A stretch of DNA of 35,332 nt from positions 1 through 35,332 of the forward strand of contig NZ_CANLKR010000046.1 in NCBI RefSeq assembly GCF_947491715.1, read 5' to 3'. Below, piece after piece: positions 17,380 to 25,710 of this stretch. The DNA is from an uncultured Shewanella sp. GTDB lineage: Bacteria; Pseudomonadota; Gammaproteobacteria; Enterobacterales; Shewanellaceae. Numbering within the stretch: position 1 is the first letter of the stretch; every line of letters begins with the position of its first letter. Below the pieces are notes generated by a model. It did not search any database. It was not told the DNA's origin and saw only the letters and a list, made by a program, of their open reading frames with translations. The translations under genes and the position numbers were made by a program.

Positions 17380-17689
17380 GGTACATCCTTGTATAATCAA
17401 AATACGATAACATTATGTTAGTCATGACATTATCATAAAATCATTTCAATACCATGAGATGAAAGTCAAAGGTTTTTTTGTTAATGACATATGTAAATTT
17501 CTGCTATATAAACTTCTTTTAATCTAAAATATTAATTCCATATAAAACAATCTATTACGTTATTTAGATGAGAATTTGCTGTTTTCTGGTCTGGCCAGTT
17601 TGTGGCAGTCGAAGGCTTTTGCAATAGACTAAAGTTTTACCTTTAAGAATAATCAATGACTTAAATCAACTCTGTTGGGATTAATAATT
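17380..17689. other. 310-bp divergent intergenic region before the chaperone-effector pair
   Basis: AT-rich DNA between the divergent small membrane protein gene and the chaperone gene. It holds an imperfect inverted repeat centred near 17420 (CGATAA at 17405-17410, TTATC at 17430-17434) close to the membrane gene start, and a short CTGG/CCAG hairpin near 17585-17600. No gene was recognised and no promoter could be assigned with confidence. Confidence 0.5.
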
Positions 17690-18085
17690 GTGGATATTTT
17701 TGAAGAAGCACTATCAGGTTTAGGTGTCGATATTCGTTTTGATAGTGAACATTTATTCAGTTGCGAGCTGACTCCTGAGGGAGAGTCATCAGGTTTATAT
17801 TTGTCTGCTTATCGAGATTTAGAAGCCATGAGTTTGAGATTATCGGTGCTAACGCGAAATGAGCTCCATGATGGTCTTGATGCTAGTTTCTGGACGACTT
17901 TTTCACAAATGGCTATCGGTCCGTTAAGGGGAGATGTTGGTGTGGGAGTGTTGGAAGGGACGAAGAATATTTGTGTCTATCAAGTCATTAGCTTGGCGGG
18001 TAAACCACAATATTATGCGATGCAAATTATTGAAACATTAATTGACTTTGCAGAGGATTGGGAACGGAAATTATCGGTGATTTAA
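17690..18085 (+). CDS. Probable class I type III secretion chaperone (CesT/SycH-like)
   Basis: A 131-residue, strongly acidic protein. GTG at 17690 is chosen over an in-frame TTG at 17675 because TTGGGA at 17675-17680 then serves as the ribosome site, and the product starts with the short helix MDIFEEALSGLG typical of these chaperones. Family-like features are the small size, an acidic surface, an N-terminal helix, a strand region (FSCELTPEGESSGLYLSAY), a LRLSVLTRN-like strand, the PLRGDVGVGVLEG segment and a C-terminal helix FAEDWERKLSVI. Class I chaperones bind the N-terminal ~100 residues of one effector and deliver it to the type III apparatus. The next gene, 44 bases downstream, would be that cargo. 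No structural T3SS genes are in the window, so the assignment rests on fold-like pattern and context. Confidence 0.62.
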   Translation: MDIFEEALSGLGVDIRFDSEHLFSCELTPEGESSGLYLSAYRDLEAMSLRLSVLTRNELHDGLDASFWTTFSQMAIGPLRGDVGVGVLEGTKNICVYQVISLAGKPQYYAMQIIETLIDFAEDWERKLSVI

Positions 18086-18129
18086 CCCCTGTGTATTTAG
18101 AATGATAAACATTTACAAGAAAGGTAATT

Positions 18130-18978
18130 ATGACTATTCAACTTCAAAATATTAGTGACATTTCAAAATATCAAACAGATACACTGCGTGCTGATTTTAC
18201 AATGCAGACATTGAATGATGAAGTATCGATAGATCAATCAAAGATAGAGTTTAAAGGTAAGACATATAATATTACCAAGTTAGATACGGGTGAATTTAAA
18301 GTTGAAAGGGACAGAAGTGGTGAAGGTAGTGTTGAGAAAAAGTGGAACAGTTTTTCTGACTTTTTTTCACGAGGGTTTACGACTACGACTCGTTCTGAAC
18401 AATTAACCACTTTAATTAATGAAAAGGCGAGTAAGGAAAGTGAACCTCGAGAAGCTATTATGTCAAGAGCTAAAGCAAATATGGACACGATACCTAAAAA
18501 TCAAAGAGATCGTTTATGTTTAACTCATGTTCTTGCAAGATTAAATGAAGATTTAAACGCAAAAGGTCTTGTTGCTGCACCAAAAGGGCTTGTTGCAGAG
18601 GTTAAGGGTCAGAAAGGTGCTGTTGAAGATCCTCGTAGAGAAGCTGCTTTTCAAAAAGCCGCGAATCAAATATTAGATAATCAAGCCAAGTATGGTATTA
18701 GAACCGATATAAATGAGCTTAGGGAAATCTGGGATAACCCAACATCGTTTATTCATCGAGATCTTGAAGGTAGAATGAAAAATCTAGTACCTCAACCAAC
18801 TCAGGATGAGTATTATGCGCATGGAGATCAGTTAGCACAAAAATATACTGGCAATATGTTAGGGGATGTTGTGCCATCGTTAGATAGGTTTGAGCATATT
18901 CAATCGACAGCGAAAGATATTCAAGCTGACAATGAATACCGTCAACGTGAGATAAGTGCTTATATGGCTTTAATATAA
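18130..18978 (+). CDS. Putative type III secretion effector, cargo of the upstream chaperone
   Basis: A 282-residue soluble protein with no signal peptide or membrane helix and no recognised enzymatic domain. Residues 1-35 are Ser/Thr/Gln/Asn-rich, as in type III secretion signals. Residues ~39-100 (IEFKGKTYNI, then NSFSDFFSRGFTTTTRSEQ) match residues ~25-90 of the protein at 34267-35124 (IELNGQKYNI, then QNISDFFERMTTQDQ), while the C-terminal halves differ. That is the pattern of a shared secretion/chaperone-binding block with different effector bodies. A short heptad repeat occurs near residues 143-164 (KGLVAAP, KGLVAEV, KGQKGAV). AAAGG lies six bases before the ATG. A strong terminator follows, so chaperone and cargo form a two-gene operon. 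The function of the C-terminal half is unknown. Confidence 0.6.
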   Translation: MTIQLQNISDISKYQTDTLRADFTMQTLNDEVSIDQSKIEFKGKTYNITKLDTGEFKVERDRSGEGSVEKKWNSFSDFFSRGFTTTTRSEQLTTLINEKASKESEPREAIMSRAKANMDTIPKNQRDRLCLTHVLARLNEDLNAKGLVAAPKGLVAEVKGQKGAVEDPRREAAFQKAANQILDNQAKYGIRTDINELREIWDNPTSFIHRDLEGRMKNLVPQPTQDEYYAHGDQLAQKYTGNMLGDVVPSLDRFEHIQSTAKDIQADNEYRQREISAYMALI

Positions 18979-18988
18979 TATTTTGAAT

Positions 18989-19016
18989 AAAAAAGCGCTC
19001 AAACGAGTGCTTTTTT
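18989..19016. terminator. Bidirectional rho-independent terminator
   Basis: AAAAAAGCGCTC, an AAAC loop, and GAGTGCTTTTTT form a stem with one G-T pair and run into T-tracts on both strands. It separates the effector gene from the converging iron permease gene. Confidence 0.85.
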
Positions 19017-19049
19017 ATTAGTGATGTGACTGAGAGGATGAGAAAGTGA

Positions 19050-21020
19050 TTAAGCGACTTTCTTTTTCGAGCGGATCATGTAGAAAATAAATAAGATTAA
19101 TACAGCAAGCTGTGCACTTATGCCTTCCCATGTTGAACCGATCCCCACCCAGTCCATTTCGATATTAATGGGTAGGTTATTGATGGGGACGACGGCTGCC
19201 TCTTGTAAGGCGGTAATGGCTTTGCCCATTAAAATAAAGGACAAAATCAACAATAGGTAAGTCGTGGTGGAAAAGAACTTAGCCAGCGGTAATTTAATTG
19301 AATACTTTAATAATCCCCAAGTGGTTAAGGCTAATATGGCGATGCCGGATAGTATGCCGCCGATGAAGTAGTTAAACTGACCACTTTCAGATTGAGTGAG
19401 CAATGATTGATAGAAGAGAATAGTTTCAAATATTTCACGGTATACCGCGACAAAAGAGAGCAGTGCGATACCCCACAAGGTCCCCGCTTTGAGCTGGCTA
19501 TTAATTTTCTTATTAATATAGGCTTGCCAGTGCGCGGCATGGGTTTTGCTGTGCATCCATACACCCACATAAAACAGCATTAACGCGGCGAAGAGGGAAC
19601 CAAAACCTTCCATCATTTCTCGGCTAGCACCACTGATTTCAATCAAGGTTTGTGCGGTAACCCAAGTTGCGCCGCCAGCGATGAGTGCCACCACCCAACC
19701 TAAGTGTAAATATTTGAGTGCATCACGTCGATTAGTGCGTATAAGCACTGTCATTAAGGCAATCACTACTAATAAGGCTTCCAGCCCTTCTCGCAGCAAA
19801 ATCACCAAACTGGCGCTGAATAAGGTGGTATTGGATAAGTTTGATTCTGTTAATAGGGTTTGTGCTTCGGCCAGCTGTCGCATGCTGGTATCAAAAGTGG
19901 CCTGTACTTGAGACGCATTTTGAATGTTGCTGAATAAATGTCTGAGCTGCATTAAATTCACTTCAATGCTTTTACGTAAGTTTTGATCATGGGCATCTAA
20001 GCTGTTTTCAATGAGCTCAAAGCCATCAAGATAAGCGCTAACAGCAAGGGTTTTAGCTTGCGAATAATCGCCATTATCAAAGGCTTTTTTCGCCGAGGTC
20101 AGTAAATTTCTGGCGATGGTGAGCGGCGAAGGCTGGTGGTCAAAAAGGGCTTCAGGCTTTGCTCTTAATGCAGCGATGTCAGCGGTTGTGACACCTTGTG
20201 ATTTTAGTGATTGGGTCAGTTGAGAAGGGCTATGGTTTACCCATTCTTGCAAAGTGACTTTAGGGAGAATGTGCCCCGTGCTGCCTTGATCACTTTTTTG
20301 AAAAGCAAGGCTAGACACATAGAAAGCTAACGACCAACGTTCTTGCTCTTTTAGCTGCGTAAAAGCGGGCATTGCGGTATCATCTAATCCATTGGAAATG
20401 GCATCAAATAACCCTAGAATAGAGCGATTTTCTGCTCGTGCTACGTCGGTGAAATCAGTAGGTTCTGGCGATAAGTTCTCAGCTAGTACGCCATTGCCTC
20501 GACCTTCAACACCATGACAAGTGGCACAGTTTGTTTGGAATAATTTTTTTGTGGCTGCAATCGATGCAAGGTGTTTAGGCAGTGAAGACTCAGGCATTAA
20601 GGTCAATAAGGCACTGCGCAGTTTACCTGAAATGTCTCTGACTAAGCGAATGTCTTGCTTGTTTTTGATACTGGTTTGTAAGGCGAGCGCTTCACGATAA
20701 AGCTGTGGATTTTGCTGGTTGAGCTGTGTATTGTCAGCGAGTTTTTCAACGATGAGGGCAGAAAATTCAAGCATTTCTTGATATTCATCTTTATTGATTA
20801 TCTCGCCTTTTTCAATGGCGGCATCGTAATCGACGCCCACATATTCCGCCAGCTGAGCTAATTGCCTTAATTGTGTTTGATTGTTGTTATTAAGCTCGTT
20901 GGATGTTGAGGCTACACTGTGTTGTGAAAACACTAATGCAAGCGAAAATAAAATGAGAGTGAATAGTGGCAATAACCGCATTTGAAACGTGCGGTCCATA
21001 GAGGCCGAAAGAGGTTGCAT
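19050..21020 (-). CDS. Cytochrome c-FTR1 fusion iron permease
   Basis: A 656-residue protein. After a signal sequence (hydrophobic core about residues 15-31) comes a helical periplasmic part with a c-type haem site CATCH (165-169) and a candidate Met ligand in DDTAMPAF (M217). A second helical stretch follows, then a C-terminal FTR1 domain of about seven helices carrying both REXXE iron-binding motifs, REGLE at 410-414 and REIFE at 528-532. Classical yeast Ftr1 relies on a separate ferroxidase and E. coli EfeU on EfeO/EfeB; here a haem domain is fused to the permease and may accept the electron from Fe(II). ATG at 21018-21020 has AGGAA nine bases upstream; two inner ATGs (20999, 20981) lack one. 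A probable Fur box lies directly upstream, so induction under iron limitation is expected. Confidence 0.92.
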   Translation of the reverse strand: MQPLSASMDRTFQMRLLPLFTLILFSLALVFSQHSVASTSNELNNNNQTQLRQLAQLAEYVGVDYDAAIEKGEIINKDEYQEMLEFSALIVEKLADNTQLNQQNPQLYREALALQTSIKNKQDIRLVRDISGKLRSALLTLMPESSLPKHLASIAATKKLFQTNCATCHGVEGRGNGVLAENLSPEPTDFTDVARAENRSILGLFDAISNGLDDTAMPAFTQLKEQERWSLAFYVSSLAFQKSDQGSTGHILPKVTLQEWVNHSPSQLTQSLKSQGVTTADIAALRAKPEALFDHQPSPLTIARNLLTSAKKAFDNGDYSQAKTLAVSAYLDGFELIENSLDAHDQNLRKSIEVNLMQLRHLFSNIQNASQVQATFDTSMRQLAEAQTLLTESNLSNTTLFSASLVILLREGLEALLVVIALMTVLIRTNRRDALKYLHLGWVVALIAGGATWVTAQTLIEISGASREMMEGFGSLFAALMLFYVGVWMHSKTHAAHWQAYINKKINSQLKAGTLWGIALLSFVAVYREIFETILFYQSLLTQSESGQFNYFIGGILSGIAILALTTWGLLKYSIKLPLAKFFSTTTYLLLILSFILMGKAITALQEAAVVPINNLPINIEMDWVGIGSTWEGISAQLAVLILFIFYMIRSKKKVA

Positions 21021-21046
21021 TGATGAAGGTTCCTAGTCAATCGACT

Positions 21047-21096
21047 GGTAATGATAATTATTCTAATTATAAACGTGGCGGTGCCCTCGGAGTCAA
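21047..21096 (-). promoter_or_regulatory. Promoter with Fur box for the iron permease gene
   Basis: On the minus strand, TTGACT (21091-21096) and TATAAT (21066-21071), 19 bases apart, make a plausible promoter. Immediately downstream, 21047-21065 matches the 19-base Fur consensus GATAATGATAATCATTATC at 15 of 19 positions by hand count. It overlaps the expected transcription start, a classic position for Fur repression, and lies 27 bases upstream of the ATG. The divergent gene at 21159 is close enough to be affected as well. Confidence 0.72.
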
Positions 21097-21158
21097 AGAA
21101 AATTATGAATAATTTGAAAATCAACTAGCAAAAGACAGTAAAGTAGAAGGATTATCCA

Positions 21159-22520
21159 ATGAACAAGCTTGAGTCTTGGCTCATTTCATTAACGCAAGGT
21201 ACAACACCCAATTTTAATGAGTGTTTAGCTTATTTAGGGGATTATTTCCCTCTGCTTAGGCAATTTGAATCGACTGAGCAAGATCCCGTATGGCATGGTG
21301 AAGGTAATGTGGCTGTTCATACCGATTGGGTATTAACCGCTCTTTATCAGTTATTTGCACTTGAGGCCCATATGTTAACGGGTGAGCAAAAACAAACCTT
21401 GATTTTATCGGCGTTGTTGCATGATATTGCAAAACCTATTACAACGAAACGTAAGTGTATTCAAGGTGAAGAGCGAGTGGTTGCGCCTAAACATGAAGCC
21501 CTTGGCGTGGATTACTTAGCCATTAAGCTACTTGAGTTACCTTTACCACATCGAGTGATAATTAATGTCATGGCATTGGTGGGGCATCATCAGAAACCTA
21601 AATTATTAGTGATAAAAAAGAGTGATTTCTCTGATTATCTATCATTAGCATTAGAGGTTGATTTAGCCATGATTTATTGGTTAGAGAGGGCGGACTTTCA
21701 AGGGCGGGTGTGCGAGGATTTGCACCAGCAATTGGATTATCTTGAGTTATTTAAACTGTTTGCCAAGGAATATCAGCTCTGGAATGTTAATGATCCTAGA
21801 CTCGGTTTAATCAATAAGGTCCAAGTCAAACAGACAGCTGATGAGCAATTGTACTTGAATAATTATGTGGTGAGTGAGCTGGCAAGCGGCAAAATTACCC
21901 TGCCTGAGGAGGCGATTTCGACGACCTATGAAAATGCACAAGACTATAGTCATTTGTATGTCATGTGTGGGATCAGTGGGAGCGGTAAATCCACTTGGAT
22001 TGCACAGAACCTACAGAATGTTGAGGTGATTTCCCTTGATGAGATTCGCCAAGAAATTAATGGTAAGCGAGCGTGTCAGAAAAATTTAGGTCAAGTGTTG
22101 CAATTAGCCAAGTTACGCTTAAAACAGGCTTTGGCTAATAAACGGGATGTGGTGTGGGATGCCACTAATCTTCGTTTTGATCATCGAAAAATAATCTGTG
22201 ATTTTGGGAGAGATTATGGCGCGCTGGTGACTTTAGTGGTTTTTCATCTTAAAGAGGCGACATTAAGATCGGGCAATCAACAACGTACTCATGCGATACC
22301 TAATGATATCATTAGTCGGCAAATCGAGCAGTGGCAGTGGCCGTCTATGAATGAGGCTCATCGTATGTTGATTGTCGGTGACTCATATGATGCTTATTCT
22401 ATGAGTCATCGGAATGATAAGCAGCGTCGCGTAAATAAATTTGTTTCATCAATGAAGACATACCAACAGAAAAAAGATCGTCAACAAAGAATGGTTAAAT
22501 CACAGCAAGGTAGTTTTTGA
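21159..22520 (+). CDS. HD-domain / P-loop polynucleotide kinase-like fusion protein
   Basis: A 453-residue two-domain protein. The N-terminal ~200 residues have an HD phosphohydrolase pattern: an early His (NVAVHTDWV), the HD pair in LLHDIAKP (H88, D89), and GHHQKP. The C-terminal domain has a P-loop GISGSGKST (271-279) and then EVISLDEIRQEI. The later VWDATNLRFDHRKII block is the lid/acceptor region of T4-Pnk-like 5'-kinases (AAA_33 type). This pairing resembles RNA-repair kinase/phosphatase modules, in which one domain removes a phosphate and the other adds one. No RNA ligase gene lies beside it. AGAAGGA sits eight bases before the ATG. Nucleic-acid end healing is the likely role, but the substrate is unproven. 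Confidence 0.8.
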   Translation: MNKLESWLISLTQGTTPNFNECLAYLGDYFPLLRQFESTEQDPVWHGEGNVAVHTDWVLTALYQLFALEAHMLTGEQKQTLILSALLHDIAKPITTKRKCIQGEERVVAPKHEALGVDYLAIKLLELPLPHRVIINVMALVGHHQKPKLLVIKKSDFSDYLSLALEVDLAMIYWLERADFQGRVCEDLHQQLDYLELFKLFAKEYQLWNVNDPRLGLINKVQVKQTADEQLYLNNYVVSELASGKITLPEEAISTTYENAQDYSHLYVMCGISGSGKSTWIAQNLQNVEVISLDEIRQEINGKRACQKNLGQVLQLAKLRLKQALANKRDVVWDATNLRFDHRKIICDFGRDYGALVTLVVFHLKEATLRSGNQQRTHAIPNDIISRQIEQWQWPSMNEAHRMLIVGDSYDAYSMSHRNDKQRRVNKFVSSMKTYQQKKDRQQRMVKSQQGSF

Positions 22521-22536
22521 TTTTTCATTGATAAGT

Positions 22537-22573
22537 AATTAAAAAGGAAAAGAGAATGCTTTCCTTTTTAATT
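22537..22573. terminator. Bidirectional terminator after the HD/kinase gene
   Basis: Perfect 14-bp arms (AATTAAAAAGGAAA at 22537-22550 and its complement at 22560-22573) with a nine-base loop. The T-rich arm trails the stem on either strand. Confidence 0.75.
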
Positions 22574-22606
22574 TTGTCTCTACTCTATGTTATTACAGCT
22601 AATATT

Positions 22607-22633
22607 AAAAGGCTACCTAATCAATAGCCTTTT
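22607..22633 (-). terminator. Terminator of the phospholipase-like gene
   Basis: AAAAGGCTA (22607-22615) pairs with TAGCCTTTT (22625-22633) across a nine-base loop. It lies 23 bases after the stop of the minus-strand gene and ends in a T-run in that direction. Confidence 0.65.
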
Positions 22634-22655
22634 GATCCTATCAATATGTATGGTT

Positions 22656-24851
22656 TTATAAGGCTCGCAATATCAAGCGCCCGTAGTCGCCGACATTTCC
22701 TCTAAATGCCGTCATCGGTCCCGTTGGTTCAACGGTGACATAGATATTTCCTACTTTGAGGGCAAATCGTTCATTGTTACCAATACAGCTTCCTATTACA
22801 TTATTATTGAGATCAATCACTGTAAAAGTGGTTGCCTCGCTACTACGGGTTACACGGGCATCAACTTTGCTATCTGTAATACGAAGATAACTTGGACCTC
22901 GCTTAATCTTGATGGGCAAACCATGAGTGAGACAATTTTTATCGCTGGAGAACTCAGCAATGAAACTCCGCCAAGATGCTGGCCAATTACCCGTTATGAC
23001 ATCATTATTGCTACCACCATTTACACCAAGGTACTGACTCCAAGGAGAAAGCATTTCCATTTGATACTGTTGTGGAATGATATCTTCACCGGCATTGATA
23101 TTAGCAAAATGAAATCCCAGTGAATCTGGGTTTTCGCCTACTCTTCCATGAAAAGCGATAAGTCCCTGAGCGCCTATCGAATGAATGGGGCCACAGATCC
23201 CCTGTTTATTACCTGCTGTGAATGTTCGTCCAGTGTTAGTTGTTAGAGAAAGAAAATAAACTCGTCGGCTTTTATTGTTGGGTTTGTCATGACAAGTTTG
23301 CACTGCGTTAATATATTCATGATCTGCAAGGGTGAATGTATGCCTGGCTCCGTCATTAGAAGATCCATATCTATCGATCATACCATTGTCATATACTGTT
23401 TCAATGGCATCAACTCGAGAGCCCGATCTGATGTGGATAGCCGTGATTTTGTTGATGATGCCATTCAAGTAAAGTTGAAGAATATCATTGCCATTCACAA
23501 GATGACCGCCAGTTCCACCTTCTGCAGCAATCGTTGTGACGGGCAGTGTGAGTGGATTATTGACTTGCCAAATACCTTCAATGCTTTTGTCATGATAATT
23601 AACCCAAACGGAAGCATGGTACGAAGGATGGCTTTGCAGCGCGTTCATCTCTCGAGGGGTCGTTGGTACACTAAATTCATATCCTATGGCTTGACAAGCC
23701 GCTATACCTGCATTCCATGGGCCGCTAACGTTGGTTATATGCCAGTCATTTAACACATCCTTACAAGCATATTGACGTACATTGCTGCATTTTGTGTCAT
23801 TGAATTTATGCCCTGGAGGTAATTCTGCACAATCTTCATTGCCGGAGTTATTTGGCTCAAATCGGTTCCACGCCCAGACCAAATCCTCTGCTTCAAGGTT
23901 ATGAGTCGTCTGACCGTCGCCATCTTTGGATGTATCGTTAAATGCAAACATTTCAAAAATATTGAGTCCACAATTCATCCATGCAACCACATTGCTTTCG
24001 GTAATTTTTTTATCCGATGGTGAGCCTGCAACACGGCCAAAATAAGTAGAGCCATCATGAATACGTAACATGGGCCAATTATCCGCTAATCTCGCACAAT
24101 TTGAGGGTGATTTTGGATCGACAAATTTAAGTGAGTAAGGATATTCGTCACTGTGAGGACTAAACCCAGAAAAGACTCTTTTATTATAATCCGTTGAACC
24201 GCTGCACTCTGCTTGAGTATTCATCACAACGATATTTTTACCTGCTGTTAATATCGTTTCCTTGGTGACTTCAGTGGGATTAAACCGAGTACATCCCCCT
24301 GAGCCCGTTTCATAAATATACTCTCCGAGTACATCCCCTAAATCGCGTCCAACACGACTACGCAAATGAGAACCCGGTCCCAATTCCATTTTGAGCATAA
24401 TAACAGCGTCGCGATGATCCACCAGCCAGTCCTTGATTTGACGTAATCCTGACTTTAATGTTTTATCACCAGGCCCACAAAAAATGCCATTCAGTAAGCC
24501 ATCGTGACAAAGGTGTGGTGCAGAGTCCCAACTGTTTCCAGTGAAATAAGCATCGTATACAATTTCTCTCACACCGACACCGAGTTGCTGTTTTGGTCGC
24601 AGCATTTGATTGGGATCCACAACATAGCCCCAATTAGCGGCATTAAAAGAGTTATGTGTTCCCACCCAGAATGTTTCGTTAAAAGCATTTGCTATATCCA
24701 AATGACTCTGAAGATCGAGTGCTGCTTTGCCCCAATCGTTCAGATCAGGATTGGTTTGTTCCGCTGCAATAGATTGCGATGCGGCTAATGTTAAGCTCAG
24801 TCCCAGTCCCAGTATTGAGCAGCAACTCCGTAGTCGATGTGTGTATTTCAT
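22656..24851 (-). CDS. Secreted PI-PLC-like phosphodiesterase with C-type-lectin-like and jacalin-like domains
   Basis: A 731-residue secreted protein with a signal peptide ending SQSIAA. Residues ~55-310 form a PLC-X-type TIM barrel with both candidate catalytic histidines: GTHNSFN (H66) and LCHDG (H116). Residues ~322-430 carry C-type-lectin hallmarks in swapped order: the second half first (WNRFEPNNSGNEDCAEL, NDTKC, YAC), then the first half (WNAGIAACQAIG, VPTTPREMNAL, ASVWVNYHD, EGIWQ). Residues ~443-585 look jacalin-like (GGTGG, then ITAIHIRSGSRVDAIETVYDNG and GIAFHGRVG-type strands). A final ~90-residue domain is unassigned. A strong AAGGGG site precedes the ATG. It is probably a sugar-targeted toxin or hydrolase acting on phospholipids, glycolipids or GPI anchors, but the substrate is unproven. 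Confidence 0.85.
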   Translation of the reverse strand: MKYTHRLRSCCSILGLGLSLTLAASQSIAAEQTNPDLNDWGKAALDLQSHLDIANAFNETFWVGTHNSFNAANWGYVVDPNQMLRPKQQLGVGVREIVYDAYFTGNSWDSAPHLCHDGLLNGIFCGPGDKTLKSGLRQIKDWLVDHRDAVIMLKMELGPGSHLRSRVGRDLGDVLGEYIYETGSGGCTRFNPTEVTKETILTAGKNIVVMNTQAECSGSTDYNKRVFSGFSPHSDEYPYSLKFVDPKSPSNCARLADNWPMLRIHDGSTYFGRVAGSPSDKKITESNVVAWMNCGLNIFEMFAFNDTSKDGDGQTTHNLEAEDLVWAWNRFEPNNSGNEDCAELPPGHKFNDTKCSNVRQYACKDVLNDWHITNVSGPWNAGIAACQAIGYEFSVPTTPREMNALQSHPSYHASVWVNYHDKSIEGIWQVNNPLTLPVTTIAAEGGTGGHLVNGNDILQLYLNGIINKITAIHIRSGSRVDAIETVYDNGMIDRYGSSNDGARHTFTLADHEYINAVQTCHDKPNNKSRRVYFLSLTTNTGRTFTAGNKQGICGPIHSIGAQGLIAFHGRVGENPDSLGFHFANINAGEDIIPQQYQMEMLSPWSQYLGVNGGSNNDVITGNWPASWRSFIAEFSSDKNCLTHGLPIKIKRGPSYLRITDSKVDARVTRSSEATTFTVIDLNNNVIGSCIGNNERFALKVGNIYVTVEPTGPMTAFRGNVGDYGRLILRAL

Positions 24852-25299
24852 ATTACTTATCCCCTTGATGTCTGCATTTTATTTTTGTTTTCATGTTTGA
24901 TACTTTTGTAAATAAATAGATCAAAAAAAGATACATGAAAGTCAGATGGTTTAACATGTAACATATGGAAACGGGGTGTTTCCTATATTTATGATGCTTT
25001 GAGGTGCTTGTGTTTCTGTGTGTTATCACGGGTATAAAAAGAAGGCATTGCTTGGATGTTTCGTCTAAGTGTTATGTTGGTTGCATTGCTATCATTCTTT
25101 GAATAATCGATAAGTTGTAATGGCAGTTTATGAATGAGCATTACCGAACTATCATTGTGGGTGAAAATTATTAGCTGAAGGAAAATAAGAGATAAAGACA
25201 TTTAAGTGTAGGCTTAGCATTCAAATAATGAGAAAGAAGAGCAATCAATAGGGTGGCTTAAGGTGAAATGAACCAGTGAGTTTAGTCGCTTTTAGAGTG
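24852..25299. other. ~450-bp gene-poor region upstream of the phospholipase-like gene
   Basis: AT-rich DNA that should hold the promoter of the minus-strand phospholipase-like gene. It contains the 15-mer TATCACGGGTATAAA at 25024-25038, also found at 4671-4685 in an inverted-repeat element. A 70-codon minus-strand open frame (24989-25201) has no recognisable features and is treated as chance. Confidence 0.5.
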
Positions 25300-25338
25300 G
25301 AATGTTGAAAGTGCCTTAAAAAGCTACGTGGGCTCATA
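25300..25338. repeat. Duplicated fragment of the GlxA-type regulator gene
   Basis: These 39 bases match 25922-25960, inside the downstream regulator gene, at 37 of 39 positions in the same orientation. The fragment is joined directly to a fragment of the HEAT-repeat gene, showing that it is the remnant of a duplicated locus. Confidence 0.85.
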
Positions 25339-25341
25339 TGA

Positions 25342-25689
25342 GCGATTGCAGCCTTGATTGAAGAAACCTATGGAGATGAAACGTTAGTTTTTTTGAGCCA
25401 GCATTATGCAGATTGGGTACGTGGTTGGGGGACATATTTTGTGGCTCAAAAACGAGATGTGTCATTATCGGAGAGAATACGACAAATGCAAGTGTTCGCC
25501 GATGATCCTCATTTTGGTGTTAGAGAATGGGCATGGTTATCTATTCGTTCCTATGTCGTAAATGTCTCGTAAGATGTGATTAAATATCTACGATCATGGG
25601 GTCAGTATGAGTCGGAAAATATCCGCCAATTTACGATTGAAGTCATTCGTCCTCGGGGGAGATGGAGTACTAACTATGCCACTATATGA
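25342..25689 (+). pseudogene. Decayed copy of the AlkC/AlkD-like HEAT-repeat gene
   Basis: The frame from 25342 encodes AIAALIEETYGDETL and continues in close agreement with residues ~68 to 190 of the intact protein at 27336. The block DDPHFGVREWAWLS is identical, and much of its DNA is too. The N-terminal ~65 codons are missing. An in-frame TAA at 25570-25572 interrupts the copy, and homology resumes in the same frame (IKYLRSW, then IEVIRPRGRWS) until a TGA at 25687. The C-terminal part is lost. The remaining open piece from 25354 should not be annotated as a working gene. Confidence 0.88.
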
Positions 25690-25710
25690 TGCTTCTTTTT
25701 GGAAAAAGCA

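Noticed and set aside
23289..23753. 154-codon plus-strand open frame inside the phospholipase-like gene
   Set aside because: It is antisense to a strongly supported multidomain gene and has no coherent protein pattern.
24989..25201. 70-codon minus-strand open frame upstream of the phospholipase-like gene
   Set aside because: No recognisable domain, no ribosome site, and it lies in the likely promoter region.
25354..25572. Apparent 72-residue plus-strand gene
   Set aside because: It is the middle piece of a decayed copy of the HEAT-repeat gene; homology continues in frame past the stop, so it is listed as a pseudogene.
25690..25710. Possible terminator for the GlxA regulator gene
   Set aside because: A short bulged hairpin (AATGC-T-run against A-run-GCAT) is present but lacks a following T-tract, so it is not listed as a feature.
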